Positions 35,523-43,832 of a stretch of DNA of 64,000 nucleotides are shown here, in pieces. The position numbers were made by a program, and so were the translations under genes. The notes under the pieces are model-generated. The model did no database searches. It saw nothing but the letters and a program-made list of their open reading frames with translations, and had not been told where the DNA came from. Origin of the DNA: Anaerolinea sp. (GTDB lineage: Bacteria; Chloroflexota; Anaerolineae; Anaerolineales; Villigracilaceae); assembly GCA_020047815.1 (NCBI GenBank), contig JAIFNG010000065.1, forward strand, positions 1 through 64,000, written 5' to 3'. Each line of letters starts with the position of its first letter. The first letter of the stretch is position 1.

Positions 35523-36245
35523 ATGCACTACCTGCTTGGAATTGACGACACAGACAATTTGGAATCGCGCGGGACGGGACATCGTGTCCGCCAGCTGGCG
35601 GGCTGGCTTGCAGAGAATGGCCTGGCTGAACCTCTGGGAATTACCCGGCATCAGCTTTTGGTTAGCCCGCAAATCCCTTACACCTCGCACAATAGTTCAG
35701 CCTGTTTATCCGTCAAAAGCAGGAACTCAATTGACCTTTGGGAGGCTGCGCGCGAATTCCTTTTACGTGAAAGCGCGCCTGGTTCAGATGCCGGTCTGAC
35801 TCTTGCAAAATGGAACTCGATCAACAAGTGCACTGTTTCGTTTGCCCAGCGGGCGAAGATCGTGGTGTTGACCATGTCCGAGGCTGAGCAAACCGCTTCC
35901 CATTCGGGAATCCGCTGCGAGGGGTTAACCGGTACACACGGCGGAATCATTGGCGCATTATCGGCGATCGGATTGCATCGCGCCGGCAATGATGGACGCT
36001 TTTTGTGGCTGCCCGGCTTGCGTGAATTACAGGGAAAATATCCGGCTGGCGAAGTCTGCAAACTGGGGCATGTTGATCGTATCTGTTCTCTGAATAATTG
36101 GGATGTTCATTCGAAATCAATTGTGAATATCGGTGAATGGGCGCGCCCCATCCTGCGCGACGGAAAATCAATACTGTACGTGGAGAAAAAGAATGATGAA
36201 TGGCATATTATCCCCAGGGAATACATCAAGAAGTTATCCAACTGA
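35523..36245 (+). CDS. TiaS-like protein, short form
   Basis: 240 residues. The N-terminus YLLGIDDTDNLESRGTGHRVRQLA matches the opening of archaeal TiaS (tRNA-Ile2 agmatinylcytidine synthetase, COG1571), and IPYTSHNSSACLSV and GLTGTHGGIIGALSAIGLHRAG fit its next conserved blocks. The C-terminal OB-fold and zinc part of the roughly 420-residue archaeal enzyme is missing. Bacteria normally modify tRNA-Ile2 with TilS, so a different substrate is likely. It overlaps the next gene by 53 bases and lies in the Mo/W locus, which argues for a cofactor or oxyanion role. Function unproven. Confidence 0.65.
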   Translation: MHYLLGIDDTDNLESRGTGHRVRQLAGWLAENGLAEPLGITRHQLLVSPQIPYTSHNSSACLSVKSRNSIDLWEAAREFLLRESAPGSDAGLTLAKWNSINKCTVSFAQRAKIVVLTMSEAEQTASHSGIRCEGLTGTHGGIIGALSAIGLHRAGNDGRFLWLPGLRELQGKYPAGEVCKLGHVDRICSLNNWDVHSKSIVNIGEWARPILRDGKSILYVEKKNDEWHIIPREYIKKLSN

Positions 36246-36771
36246 TTGGTCACTCGCATGGATTGAAGCGTTTCTGTTAATAGGCGGTGGTGTGATGGCG
36301 GTCATCCTGCACCGCTCCACCGATCTTTCGCTTGGGCTGCCCGGTCATCACGGCATCGAGTGGATGGCAATCATGATCCTCGGGCGCGCGTCTTCGCGGT
36401 ATCGCGGAGCCGGCACACTTACCAGTATCGGCGCATCGTTTACATCGTTGATACCAGGCCTGCAGAGCGGCAATTCCTTCGCATGGTTGTTCTATCTCCT
36501 GCCCGGACTGGTAATGGATTTCTCCATTTATTACTTTGCCGGGAATGCAAACAAAATCTGGTTTCTGGCATTGCTCGGTGGATTGGCCCACACTACCAAA
36601 CCGCTGGGACAATTGACCGTGAACTTAATCACTGGTTGGCCCTTTGGTTCGTTCCGTTACGGGGTGGCATACCCCTTCGCCAGCCATATGCTCTACGGGA
36701 CAATCGGCGGACTGTTGGGCGTATTGATCCTTTTTGGCATCCACTGCATATCCTCCAGGAATGAAAAGTAG
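36193..36771 (+). CDS. Polytopic membrane protein, ECF S-component-like
   Basis: About 192 residues with five to six membrane helices (AWIEAFLLIGGGVMAVILH, GIEWMAIMILGR, FAWLFYLLPGLVMDFSIYYF, YPFASHMLYGTIGGLLGVLILFGI). Size and layout resemble substrate-binding S components of energy-coupling-factor importers, though no EcfA/EcfT gene is in the window. I use the ATG at 36193, with GGAG nine bases upstream inside the end of the TiaS-like gene. Shares a transcript with the Mo/W genes, so it may carry a pterin, oxyanion or metal. Identity is tentative. Confidence 0.5.
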   Translation: MMNGILSPGNTSRSYPTDWSLAWIEAFLLIGGGVMAVILHRSTDLSLGLPGHHGIEWMAIMILGRASSRYRGAGTLTSIGASFTSLIPGLQSGNSFAWLFYLLPGLVMDFSIYYFAGNANKIWFLALLGGLAHTTKPLGQLTVNLITGWPFGSFRYGVAYPFASHMLYGTIGGLLGVLILFGIHCISSRNEK

Positions 36772-36857
36772 GTTCTTTTCGAGGCTCCAAATTCGCATCA
36801 TCTATACCGGAAATAACGGGCGCATGCGTACCCGATAAAACAAGGAGAATTAATTGT

Positions 36858-38327
36858 ATGAAACTGTATTTACGTCTGATCCTGAGCGGTGCACTTTTTC
36901 TTGCGCTGGCATTGACCTTTGCCGCTTGCTCGGGGGGAACCCAGGTCGAATCGTCACCTGTTGCAGAAGCTACGGAAGCGGTGGTTGTTGAAGCAAGCCC
37001 TGTCGCTACTGAACCAGCCATCCCTGTATTGGAAATCGCCGGGGAAGCCGAAGTCAAGTCTCTGAGCATGGAAGAATTAAAGACATTGCCCACAACAGAG
37101 GGCTACGCGGGCATTAAGAGCAGTACAGGCAAGATCACACCACCTGTCATGATGAAGGGCGTGGCGCTGAAAGACCTTGCTGAACTGATCGGCGGGATGG
37201 ATGAAACAAATGGCTTCAATGTGGTCGCCGAAGACGGTTACAGCATCACCTACTCGTATGATCAGCTTCAAAATGGTTCATTCATTGCCTACGATCCCGC
37301 CACCGGAGCAGAGCTTAAAAATCCTGTGGAATTAACCGCCATCCTAGCCTACGAAGCAGACGGCAAACCATTTGACCCCAAACAGGATGGTGCCCTGCGC
37401 CTGGCAATTGTCAGCGCGGATTTGACCCAGGTCACAGACGGCCACTGGGCTGTGAAATGGGTCAATAAACTCGAAGTCAAGAACCTGGGAGCAGAATGGG
37501 CATTACAACTGGACGGTGCGATTTCCAAGCCAACAGACCGCGTCAGCATCGAATCCTGCGGCGCACCGCAATGTCATGGAGCCTCCTGGGTGGACGATAA
37601 AGGACAGGAGTGGGCTGGCGTACCTTTGTATTATTTCGTCGGCTCGGTGGATGATGAGATCGAACATGAAGGCCCTGCGTTCAATCGTACGCTTGCCGAT
37701 GCAGGATATAGCGTGGACGTGATCGCCGCCGACGGTTACACCGTCACTTTCGATGCGGCACGTGTCCAATACAACAAGGACATCATCGTGGCGTACAAGG
37801 TCAACGAGAACCAGCTGCCTGATGATTTCTTCCCTCTGCGCCTGGTCGGTGACGACCTCGAGAAAAGCGAGATGGCTGGCATGATCGCCCAAATCAAAGT
37901 CGGCCTCGAGCCGCTTCCTGTTATCGAACCCGCAGCAACAGAAGCACCAGCCGCCCCTGCGGCTGCAGCAACGGGAAGTCTGGTTATCACAGGTCTGGTG
38001 AATCAGGAAATGGGGTTCATGGAAGCCGACCTGCGCGCGCTGGAAGTCTTGACGATCAATGCCGAACACCCAAAAAATGGGAAACAGGATTTTGACGGCG
38101 TCTCCCTGAACGCCCTGCTTGATATGGCAGGCGTGAAAGACGGCGCGAAGACACTATTCGTCACTGCAGCAGACGGATACACGTCGGAAATAAGTTTGAG
38201 CGATGTACGCGCCTGCACAGACTGCCTGCTTGGCTTCACCAACACGGCGGAACAGTTCAAGCTGGTCATGCCAAACCTGCCCAGCAATACCTGGGCAAAA
38301 GATGTGATCAAGATCGAAATGAAATAG
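36858..38327 (+). CDS. Lipoprotein with three sulfite-oxidase-fold-like domains
   Basis: 489 residues. Lipobox FAACSG, a Glu/Val/Ala linker, then three related domains (about 56-206, 207-346 and 372-489) separated by an Ala/Pro-rich linker. Domain 2 carries ESCGAPQCHGASW and domain 3 carries RACTDCLLGF. Domain 3 closely resembles the N-terminal domain of the TupA fusion in the same locus (ADLRALEVLTINAEHPKNG versus ADLRGMEVIKLNAEHPKKG). No signature of a catalytic molybdoenzyme is seen. I infer a surface protein that handles Mo/W, perhaps capturing or reducing it. AAGGAG precedes the ATG. Confidence 0.6.
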   Translation: MKLYLRLILSGALFLALALTFAACSGGTQVESSPVAEATEAVVVEASPVATEPAIPVLEIAGEAEVKSLSMEELKTLPTTEGYAGIKSSTGKITPPVMMKGVALKDLAELIGGMDETNGFNVVAEDGYSITYSYDQLQNGSFIAYDPATGAELKNPVELTAILAYEADGKPFDPKQDGALRLAIVSADLTQVTDGHWAVKWVNKLEVKNLGAEWALQLDGAISKPTDRVSIESCGAPQCHGASWVDDKGQEWAGVPLYYFVGSVDDEIEHEGPAFNRTLADAGYSVDVIAADGYTVTFDAARVQYNKDIIVAYKVNENQLPDDFFPLRLVGDDLEKSEMAGMIAQIKVGLEPLPVIEPAATEAPAAPAAAATGSLVITGLVNQEMGFMEADLRALEVLTINAEHPKNGKQDFDGVSLNALLDMAGVKDGAKTLFVTAADGYTSEISLSDVRACTDCLLGFTNTAEQFKLVMPNLPSNTWAKDVIKIEMK

Positions 38328-38340
38328 GTCATCCATGCAG

Positions 38341-38393
38341 CGTCCCGCAGGTTTCTTTCCAAAACGAAATCCGGTATTCCAATCTGCGGGACG
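38341..38393. repeat. Inverted repeat before wtpA (repeat family B)
   Basis: CGTCCCGCAG (38341-38350) and CTGCGGGACG (38384-38393), perfect arms with a 33-base loop, lie 14 bases after a stop codon and 11 before the wtpA ATG. It is related to 18970-19025. It may act as an mRNA stability or attenuation structure inside the locus. Confidence 0.65.
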
Positions 38394-38403
38394 TTCTTAT
38401 TTT

Positions 38404-39486
38404 ATGATGCGAAAATCTTTGGCAATTATCCTGCTTTTATCCCTGCTCGGGCTGTGCCTCGGTTCCTGCAGCGGTCAGGGGGCTGGGGCAGAGAAAACTC
38501 CCCTGGTGGTATTCGCCGCCGGGAGTTTGATCATCCCCTTCGACCATATTGAAAAAGCTTTTGAAGAAAAATACCCAAATATTGACGTGCAATCCGAATA
38601 CCACGGAAGCATTCAGGTCATCCGCCATGCAACAGAGCTGCACAAACCAATTGACGTGGTGACGACAGCAGATGCCGCATTGATCCCAATGCTGATGTAT
38701 GCGACCAACCTGCCAGAGACCGAACAACCGTATGCAAACTGGCATATCCGCTTTGCAAGCAATCATCTCGCACTGGCATACCAGACTGAAAGCAAATACG
38801 CCAACGAGATCAACGCGGAGAATTGGACGGAGATCATCAGCCGCCCCGACGTGAAGATCGGCATTGCCGATCCGCGTTTTGATGCTTCGGGCTACCGCGC
38901 TTTAATGGCTTTTGCACTGGCTGAAATTGCAAATGAAAATTATGGGTTGTTCAGCCCAATGTTTGACAGGCAATTCACATTCCCTGTCACGATCTTTCGC
39001 GGCGACGAATTGACAACCATCACCGTGCCTGAAATTCTGGAAACAAAATCCGGGTCACATATCGTTATCCGCGGTGCGAGCATCCAGTTGATCGCATTGC
39101 TTGAGTCAGGTGATCTGGATTATGCCTTTGAATATGAAAGCGTCATTCAACAGCATGATCTCAAGATGGTCAGCCTGCCCGCTGAAGTCAATTTGGGCGA
39201 AGATGAAAATAAGGAACTTTACCAGCAGGTTCAGGTGAATTTGGATTTCCAGCGTTTCGCCTCAATCAAACCGCAATTCCGCGGAGAGCGTATCGGTTAT
39301 GGCATAACCATCCCGGCGAGCGCGCTGCACCCAGATCAAGCCGCGCAATTTATTGCCTTTTTACTCAGCGCCGAAGGAAGGAACCTGATGGAAGCGGATC
39401 ATCATCCCATGTTTGAAACGTTCATTGCAGATGGCCACAAAAACCTGCCATCGGGTCTACAGGCGATCACAACACCGATGGAATAG
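38404..39486 (+). CDS. wtpA: Tungstate/molybdate-binding lipoprotein WtpA
   Basis: About 360 residues. Signal peptide with lipobox GLCLGSCS, then a type II periplasmic-binding fold: VVFAAGSLIIPFDHIEKAFEEKYPNIDV, ELHKPIDVVTTADAALIPMLMY, PRFDASGYRALMAFALAEI and YAFEYESVIQQHDLKMVSLP. These blocks match the WtpA family, which binds tungstate and molybdate very tightly and differs from ModA. The start at 38404 omits 23 residues that would cover the hairpin. The next gene (permease) begins three bases after the stop. No WtpC-type ATPase follows directly. Confidence 0.86.
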   Translation: MMRKSLAIILLLSLLGLCLGSCSGQGAGAEKTPLVVFAAGSLIIPFDHIEKAFEEKYPNIDVQSEYHGSIQVIRHATELHKPIDVVTTADAALIPMLMYATNLPETEQPYANWHIRFASNHLALAYQTESKYANEINAENWTEIISRPDVKIGIADPRFDASGYRALMAFALAEIANENYGLFSPMFDRQFTFPVTIFRGDELTTITVPEILETKSGSHIVIRGASIQLIALLESGDLDYAFEYESVIQQHDLKMVSLPAEVNLGEDENKELYQQVQVNLDFQRFASIKPQFRGERIGYGITIPASALHPDQAAQFIAFLLSAEGRNLMEADHHPMFETFIADGHKNLPSGLQAITTPME

Positions 39487-39488
39487 CG

Positions 39489-40274
39489 TTGAAAAAAAGA
39501 AACCTGCTCTTTAACATCATTTTTTCCACACTGGGCGGGTTGCTGCTATTGTTTATCATTTTGCCGCTGGCCAGCATCCTGCTCGGTACTACACCGCATA
39601 CTTTATGGCTCGCACTGGTTGACACGGAAGTACTGCGCTCCATCAGCCTGACTTTCAGCGCGGCAGCGATTGCCACCTTGCTGGCTATTGTCACGGGCGT
39701 GCCACTGGCTTTTTTGCTTGCACGGAGAAAATTTAGCGGAAAACGACTGGTGGAAGCACTGGTTAATTTACCGATCGTGATTCCGCACACCGCCGCGGGG
39801 GTTGCGCTCCTGCTGGTCTTTGGCAGGCGTGGCTTGCTTGGTCAATGGCTGACACCCTTGGGCGTAACCTTTACTGATAACTTTACAGGTATCGTGGTTG
39901 CCATGTTATTTGTCAGCCTGCCGTTTCTGGTAAACCTCAGCCGAGAATCATTTGCGCTTGTTGATGAAGAACTGGAACTCGTCGCCCTGATTGACGGTGC
40001 ATCCCCATGGCAGGCGTTCTGGTATGTTTCACTCCCGCAGGCATGGCGCGGGATAATGGCAGGCGCATTGATGATGTGGGCTCGCGGCATTAGTGAATTC
40101 GGCGCAGTGGTCATTCTCGCCTATCACCCAAAGATCGTACCGGTACTGGTCTTTGAACGCTTTGAGGGATTTGGACTCGTTGCCGCCCAGCCCGTCGCCG
40201 CATTGCTTGTACTCGTGGCACTGGCAACATTTATATTTTTGCGATTATCTCTCCTGAGCGAGAGTAACGAATGA
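39489..40274 (+). CDS. wtpB: Molybdate/tungstate ABC permease WtpB (ModB type)
   Basis: 261 residues, about six membrane helices with the binding-protein-dependent transport motif EELELVALIDGASPWQAFWYVSLPQAWRGIMAGALMMWARGISEFGAVVILAYHP, the EAA loop that meets the ATPase. TTG is the start codon at 39489. It is adjacent to wtpA, and in other genomes wtpC would follow; here a molbindin gene follows instead. Probably driven by the TupC-like ATPase further downstream. Confidence 0.88.
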   Translation: MKKRNLLFNIIFSTLGGLLLLFIILPLASILLGTTPHTLWLALVDTEVLRSISLTFSAAAIATLLAIVTGVPLAFLLARRKFSGKRLVEALVNLPIVIPHTAAGVALLLVFGRRGLLGQWLTPLGVTFTDNFTGIVVAMLFVSLPFLVNLSRESFALVDEELELVALIDGASPWQAFWYVSLPQAWRGIMAGALMMWARGISEFGAVVILAYHPKIVPVLVFERFEGFGLVAAQPVAALLVLVALATFIFLRLSLLSESNE

Positions 40275-40296
40275 TTTTTATAAAAAGGAGAAAAAA

Positions 40297-40509
40297 ATGA
40301 AACTCAGCGCACGTAATTTATTGCAGGGGAAGGTCGTGAAAATCATCAAAGGTGCTGTCAATTCCGAGGTGACCATTGAACTACCCGGCGGCCAAAAACT
40401 TGTCTCCATCATCACTAATGCATCGGTTACCGCACTTGGATTAAAAAAAGGCAGGGAAGCGTATGCAGTCATCAAGGCGTCCAGCATTATGGTCGCTGTT
40501 GACGAATAA
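40297..40509 (+). CDS. mop: Molbindin (Mop/TOBE-domain protein)
   Basis: 70 residues, a single Mop/TOBE domain: MKLSARNLLQGKVVKIIKGAVNSEVTIELPGG ... ASVTALGLKKGREAYAVIKASSIMVAVDE. Such proteins assemble as hexamers and buffer molybdate or tungstate in the cytoplasm. AAAAGGAG precedes the ATG. Placed between the Wtp and Tup importers, it supports an oxyanion-storage role for the locus. Confidence 0.93.
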   Translation: MKLSARNLLQGKVVKIIKGAVNSEVTIELPGGQKLVSIITNASVTALGLKKGREAYAVIKASSIMVAVDE

Positions 40510-40601
40510 ATCCATCTTGAACATCCGTTCCGAAGAATTATCCCAACCTGTCTTCGGAACGATTTAGTTCGCAAATCATATTATTTCAAGGAGAAAGAAG
40601 A

Positions 40602-41909
40602 ATGTCCCGTACCATTAAATTTGTTTTACTGATGGGGTTGACCCTCTCGCTGGTGCTGTCTGCCTGCGGAACCCCAGCCCCCACAGCGGCTCCCGTTGTC
40701 GAAGCAACCGAAGTTTCGATTGCGACAGAAGCACCTGCCGCTACCGAAGCCCCGTCTGCCGAACCGATCCTCACCATCAGCGGCGCTGTTGAGCAGGAAC
40801 TGGCTCTCTCCGAAGCCGACCTGCGCGGCATGGAAGTTATTAAACTGAATGCTGAGCATCCCAAAAAGGGTCCCACCGACTACGAAGGTGTGCGTTTGAG
40901 TGAAGTGCTTGCCAAGGCTGGCATTCAGGCTGGAGCCAATGCGCTCATCTTAACCGCCAGTGACGGCTATGAATCCGAAGTCGCGTATGCAGATGTGGAA
41001 GCCTGCGCTGATTGTCTGGTCGCCTTCGACGGCAGCGACCTCATCATGGTCATGCCTGGCTTGTCCAGCAAAGCCTGGGCAAAGATGGTCGTCAAGATCG
41101 AAGTGAAGGCCGCAGAAGCCGTAACTCCTCCCGCTAACCCGAATATCATTCTTGCCACTACCACCTCCACCCAGGATTCTGGCTTGCTTGATATCCTCCT
41201 TCCCATGTTCGAGGAACAGACTGGCTATGTAGTGCAGACCATCGCGGTCGGCACCGGCGAAGCACTCAAGATGGGAGAGGAAGGCAATGCCGATGTATTG
41301 CTTGTCCACGCGCCCTCCTCCGAAGTCACCTTCATGGACAACGGGTTTGGCAAGGACCGTATGTTGGTCATGCACAACGACTTTATTATCGTCGGACCTG
41401 CGGATGATCCCGCTGCCATCAAAGACCTTGCAACTAAGGACGCCTTTGTGGCCATCTACAATGCGGCTGTACCCTTCGTCTCACGCGGCGACGACTCAGG
41501 CACTCATAAAAAGGAAATCAGTCTCTGGGCAAAAGCTGAATTGGACCCCATGACCGGTAAACCCGCATGGTTCATCGAGACCGGTCAAGGCATGGGAGCA
41601 TCGCTAACTGTCGCATCCGAGAAAGGCGCATATATTCTCACTGACCGCGCCACCTACCTCGCCAACAAGGAAAACCTGCAGTTGGATATCTTGCTTGAAG
41701 GTGACAGTGCCCTGCTGAACGTCTATCACGTTATGACTGTCAATCCCGAAAAATGGGATGCGGTCAACTACGATGGCGCAATGGCGTTCTCTAACTTCAT
41801 GATCGATCCCGCCACTCAGGCGGTGATTGGCGAATTCGGTATGGCGGAATTTGGCATGCCGCTCTTCTTCCCCGATGCAGATAAGACAGATGCAGATTTT
41901 GGTCTGTAG
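40602..41909 (+). CDS. tupA: Fusion of a sulfite-oxidase-like domain and tungstate-binding TupA
   Basis: 435 residues. Lipobox VLSACG and an ATEAP linker, a first domain of about 120 residues (residues 50-175) with EACADCLVAFDGSDLIMVMPG, then TupA proper from about 180: IILATTTSTQDSGLLDILLPMFEEQTGYVV, GNADVLLVHAPSSEVTFMDNGFGKDR, FVSRGDDSGTHKKEISLWAKA, which are tungstate-site motifs. TupA alone is usually about 280 residues, so the fusion is real extra material. It may hand over oxyanion or reduce a bound species before uptake. GGAG lies before the ATG. TupB follows after a strong hairpin. Confidence 0.85.
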   Translation: MSRTIKFVLLMGLTLSLVLSACGTPAPTAAPVVEATEVSIATEAPAATEAPSAEPILTISGAVEQELALSEADLRGMEVIKLNAEHPKKGPTDYEGVRLSEVLAKAGIQAGANALILTASDGYESEVAYADVEACADCLVAFDGSDLIMVMPGLSSKAWAKMVVKIEVKAAEAVTPPANPNIILATTTSTQDSGLLDILLPMFEEQTGYVVQTIAVGTGEALKMGEEGNADVLLVHAPSSEVTFMDNGFGKDRMLVMHNDFIIVGPADDPAAIKDLATKDAFVAIYNAAVPFVSRGDDSGTHKKEISLWAKAELDPMTGKPAWFIETGQGMGASLTVASEKGAYILTDRATYLANKENLQLDILLEGDSALLNVYHVMTVNPEKWDAVNYDGAMAFSNFMIDPATQAVIGEFGMAEFGMPLFFPDADKTDADFGL

Positions 41910-41940
41910 TAAAATCCTTATAAAAAGATAATTTGTGATT

Positions 41941-41982
41941 AGTAAACAGTAATACGCAGTGCGTATTACTGTTTACTTTTTT
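41941..41982 (+). terminator. Strong hairpin between tupA and tupB
   Basis: AGTAAACAGTAATACGC-AGT-GCGTATTACTGTTTACT, a perfect 17-bp stem followed by six Ts. Inside the tup operon it would stop part of the transcripts or protect the upstream mRNA, making far more TupA than TupB and TupC. Confidence 0.85.
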
Positions 41983-41989
41983 CCCCTCA

Positions 41990-42634
41990 ATGACCGATAT
42001 TCTTGAAATCACCGTTCTATCCCTGCAAGTCTCGACCATCGCAACCCTGATCAGCCTGTTGATCGGGCTGCCATTCGGGACCTGGCTTGCACTCGGCAAT
42101 TTTCGCGGGCGTTCATTCATCCTGAGCATTGTCAACACAGGCATGGCCCTGCCGCCCGTGGTGGTCGGTCTGGTGGTGGCAATGACCCTCTGGCGCAGTG
42201 GTCCGCTCGGCGGGTTAAAACTGATCTACACCCCCTGGGCGATCATCATTGCGCAGACAGTCATCTCTGCACCAGTGGTAACAGGGTTGACATCCGCTGC
42301 ACTGGCGGCACTGGATCCACGTCTGCAGCAGCAACTGCTCGGGTTGGGAGCATCCCGCTTGCAGATGATATGGATGCTCTGGAGGGAGGCGCGCCTGCCG
42401 CTGCTCGCCGCACTAATGGCGGGTTTTGGTTCGGTCATCTCAGAGGTTGGCGCATCAATGATGGTTGGCGGCAACATCCGCGGACAGACCCGCGTGCTGA
42501 CCACTGCCATTGTGCTGGAAACCAGCAAGGGAGAATTCGAGCGTGCCCTGGCTCTTTCCGCCCTGCTGTTGATCATCACTTACCTCATCAACCTGGCATT
42601 GACCTGGATACAGCAAAAGGGACAAAGAAGATGA
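41990..42634 (+). CDS. tupB: Tungstate ABC permease TupB
   Basis: 214 residues, about five membrane helices, with the ABC-permease EAA-like loop LGLGASRLQMIWMLWREARLPLLAALMAGFGSVISEVGASMMVGGNIRGQTRVLTTAI. Pairs with TupA and TupC for tungstate import. No Shine-Dalgarno sequence is visible before the ATG, which directly follows the hairpin, so translation may be weak or coupled. It overlaps tupC by four bases (ATGA). Confidence 0.9.
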   Translation: MTDILEITVLSLQVSTIATLISLLIGLPFGTWLALGNFRGRSFILSIVNTGMALPPVVVGLVVAMTLWRSGPLGGLKLIYTPWAIIIAQTVISAPVVTGLTSAALAALDPRLQQQLLGLGASRLQMIWMLWREARLPLLAALMAGFGSVISEVGASMMVGGNIRGQTRVLTTAIVLETSKGEFERALALSALLLIITYLINLALTWIQQKGQRR

Positions 42635-43350
42635 ACGAGCTGATCTCAATCCGAAATTTGCTTATCAGGCGTAATCAGCGCGATGTGCTGGGTGTGGACT
42701 CGCTGGACATCCAACGCGGCGAAACGCTGGCAGTGGTCGGTCCCAATGGGGCGGGTAAGAGCACGCTTTTATTGGCGCTGGCACATTTGCTCAAACCAGC
42801 CAGTGGCGAAGTAAAATATGGCGGAAGGCATATCCACGAATGGAATGACTTGGAATACCGCAGAAAGATCGCCTTCGTTTTTCAGGATCCGCTGTTGATG
42901 GATTTATCTGTGGAGGATAATGTTGCCCTCGGCTTAAAGTTCCGCGGTGTGGAGAAAAAAGAATCACACCTTCGCGCCGAAAAGTGGATGAAAGCCATGG
43001 GTGTGGATTCGCTTGCGAAGCGGCGGGCAGGTCAACTTTCAGGCGGTGAGGCACAAAGGGTCAGCCTGGCACGGGCTTTTGTCCTTGATCCAGAACTGCT
43101 TTTGATGGATGAACCGTTCTCGGCGGTCGACCCGCAGACACGTGGGCAGTTAATGAATGATCTATCCGAACTGCTGGCTCAGGAACACCGCACGACGATC
43201 TTTGTCACACACAACTTGAAGGAAGCCGCGCAAATGGGCAGCCGCATGGCAGTAGTTATCAGCGGCAGGGTAAAACAGGTAGGCACACCGCAACAGATCA
43301 AGGAAAATCCAGTTGATAACAGTGTGAGGGATTTTTTAAGGGAGTTGTAA
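42631..43350 (+). CDS. tupC: Tungstate ABC transporter ATPase TupC
   Basis: 239 residues: Walker A GPNGAGKS, signature LSGGEAQRVSLARAF, Walker B ELLLMDEPF, and the H-loop VTHNLKEA. The track extended it to 42370, but the ATG at 42631 overlaps the tupB stop and begins with the family N-terminus. It is the only ATPase in the locus, so it probably serves TupB and perhaps WtpB. It has no TOBE domain at the C-terminus, in line with a separate molbindin. Confidence 0.92.
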   Translation: MNELISIRNLLIRRNQRDVLGVDSLDIQRGETLAVVGPNGAGKSTLLLALAHLLKPASGEVKYGGRHIHEWNDLEYRRKIAFVFQDPLLMDLSVEDNVALGLKFRGVEKKESHLRAEKWMKAMGVDSLAKRRAGQLSGGEAQRVSLARAFVLDPELLLMDEPFSAVDPQTRGQLMNDLSELLAQEHRTTIFVTHNLKEAAQMGSRMAVVISGRVKQVGTPQQIKENPVDNSVRDFLREL

Positions 43351-43502
43351 AACCACATTTTCTCATCCAGGGATCAAGCCCTTAAATGAGCAAAAATATA
43401 TTCCCCCCCTTTAACGGCATACACCGCGTGTGAACGCGGTGCAGCCAAAAGACCAACTCAGAGGGAGGAGAGAGTTTGGAAGAGTAACTTTTGGTTACTC
43501 AA

Positions 43503-43721
43503 TTACACGGGGTCAAGATCAGGATTGGTACCGCACAGGGAGCAGGATGCCTTGTCAAGTGCGTTGCATTCCAATGCATTGGAGCAACGATGGGCTACAA
43601 TTCTGGGCGGCTGGTCGGGCAGGTTTTCAGCGGGGTACACGACTTCGTTCTCGATCTGAATTTCGTGACCGACATGCTCACAATATTTGCTTTTCTCGAT
43701 CTTCCAAATTTTTTCTGTCAT
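43503..43721 (-). CDS. Cys-rich mini-protein (probable zinc knuckle)
   Basis: 72 residues with cysteines in YCEHVGHEI, HRCSNALECNALDKASCSLCG. The pattern resembles a Cys4 to Cys6 metal-binding site, likely zinc or iron. It is real by its ribosome site (AGGAG seven bases before the ATG) and composition, but I do not recognise the family. It faces the tupC gene and may belong to the neighbouring DUF1232/sugar-dehydrogenase side. Function unknown. Confidence 0.6.
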   Translation of the reverse strand: MTEKIWKIEKSKYCEHVGHEIQIENEVVYPAENLPDQPPRIVAHRCSNALECNALDKASCSLCGTNPDLDPV

Positions 43722-43832
43722 ATCAAACTCCTAACAATAATGAATGTAGTGTAAAAGAAAAACATTTTTCGGGATAGTGACAGGCGTCATAAACTGCCAT
43801 GACGAAGCACCTATTTAGGACATGATATATCC

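Noticed and set aside
43422-43500. Hairpins CACCGCGT-GTGA-ACGCGGTG and GAGTAAC-TTTTG-GTTACTC after tupC
   Set aside because: No T-run and no conserved RNA pattern I could name; could be a weak terminator, not listed.
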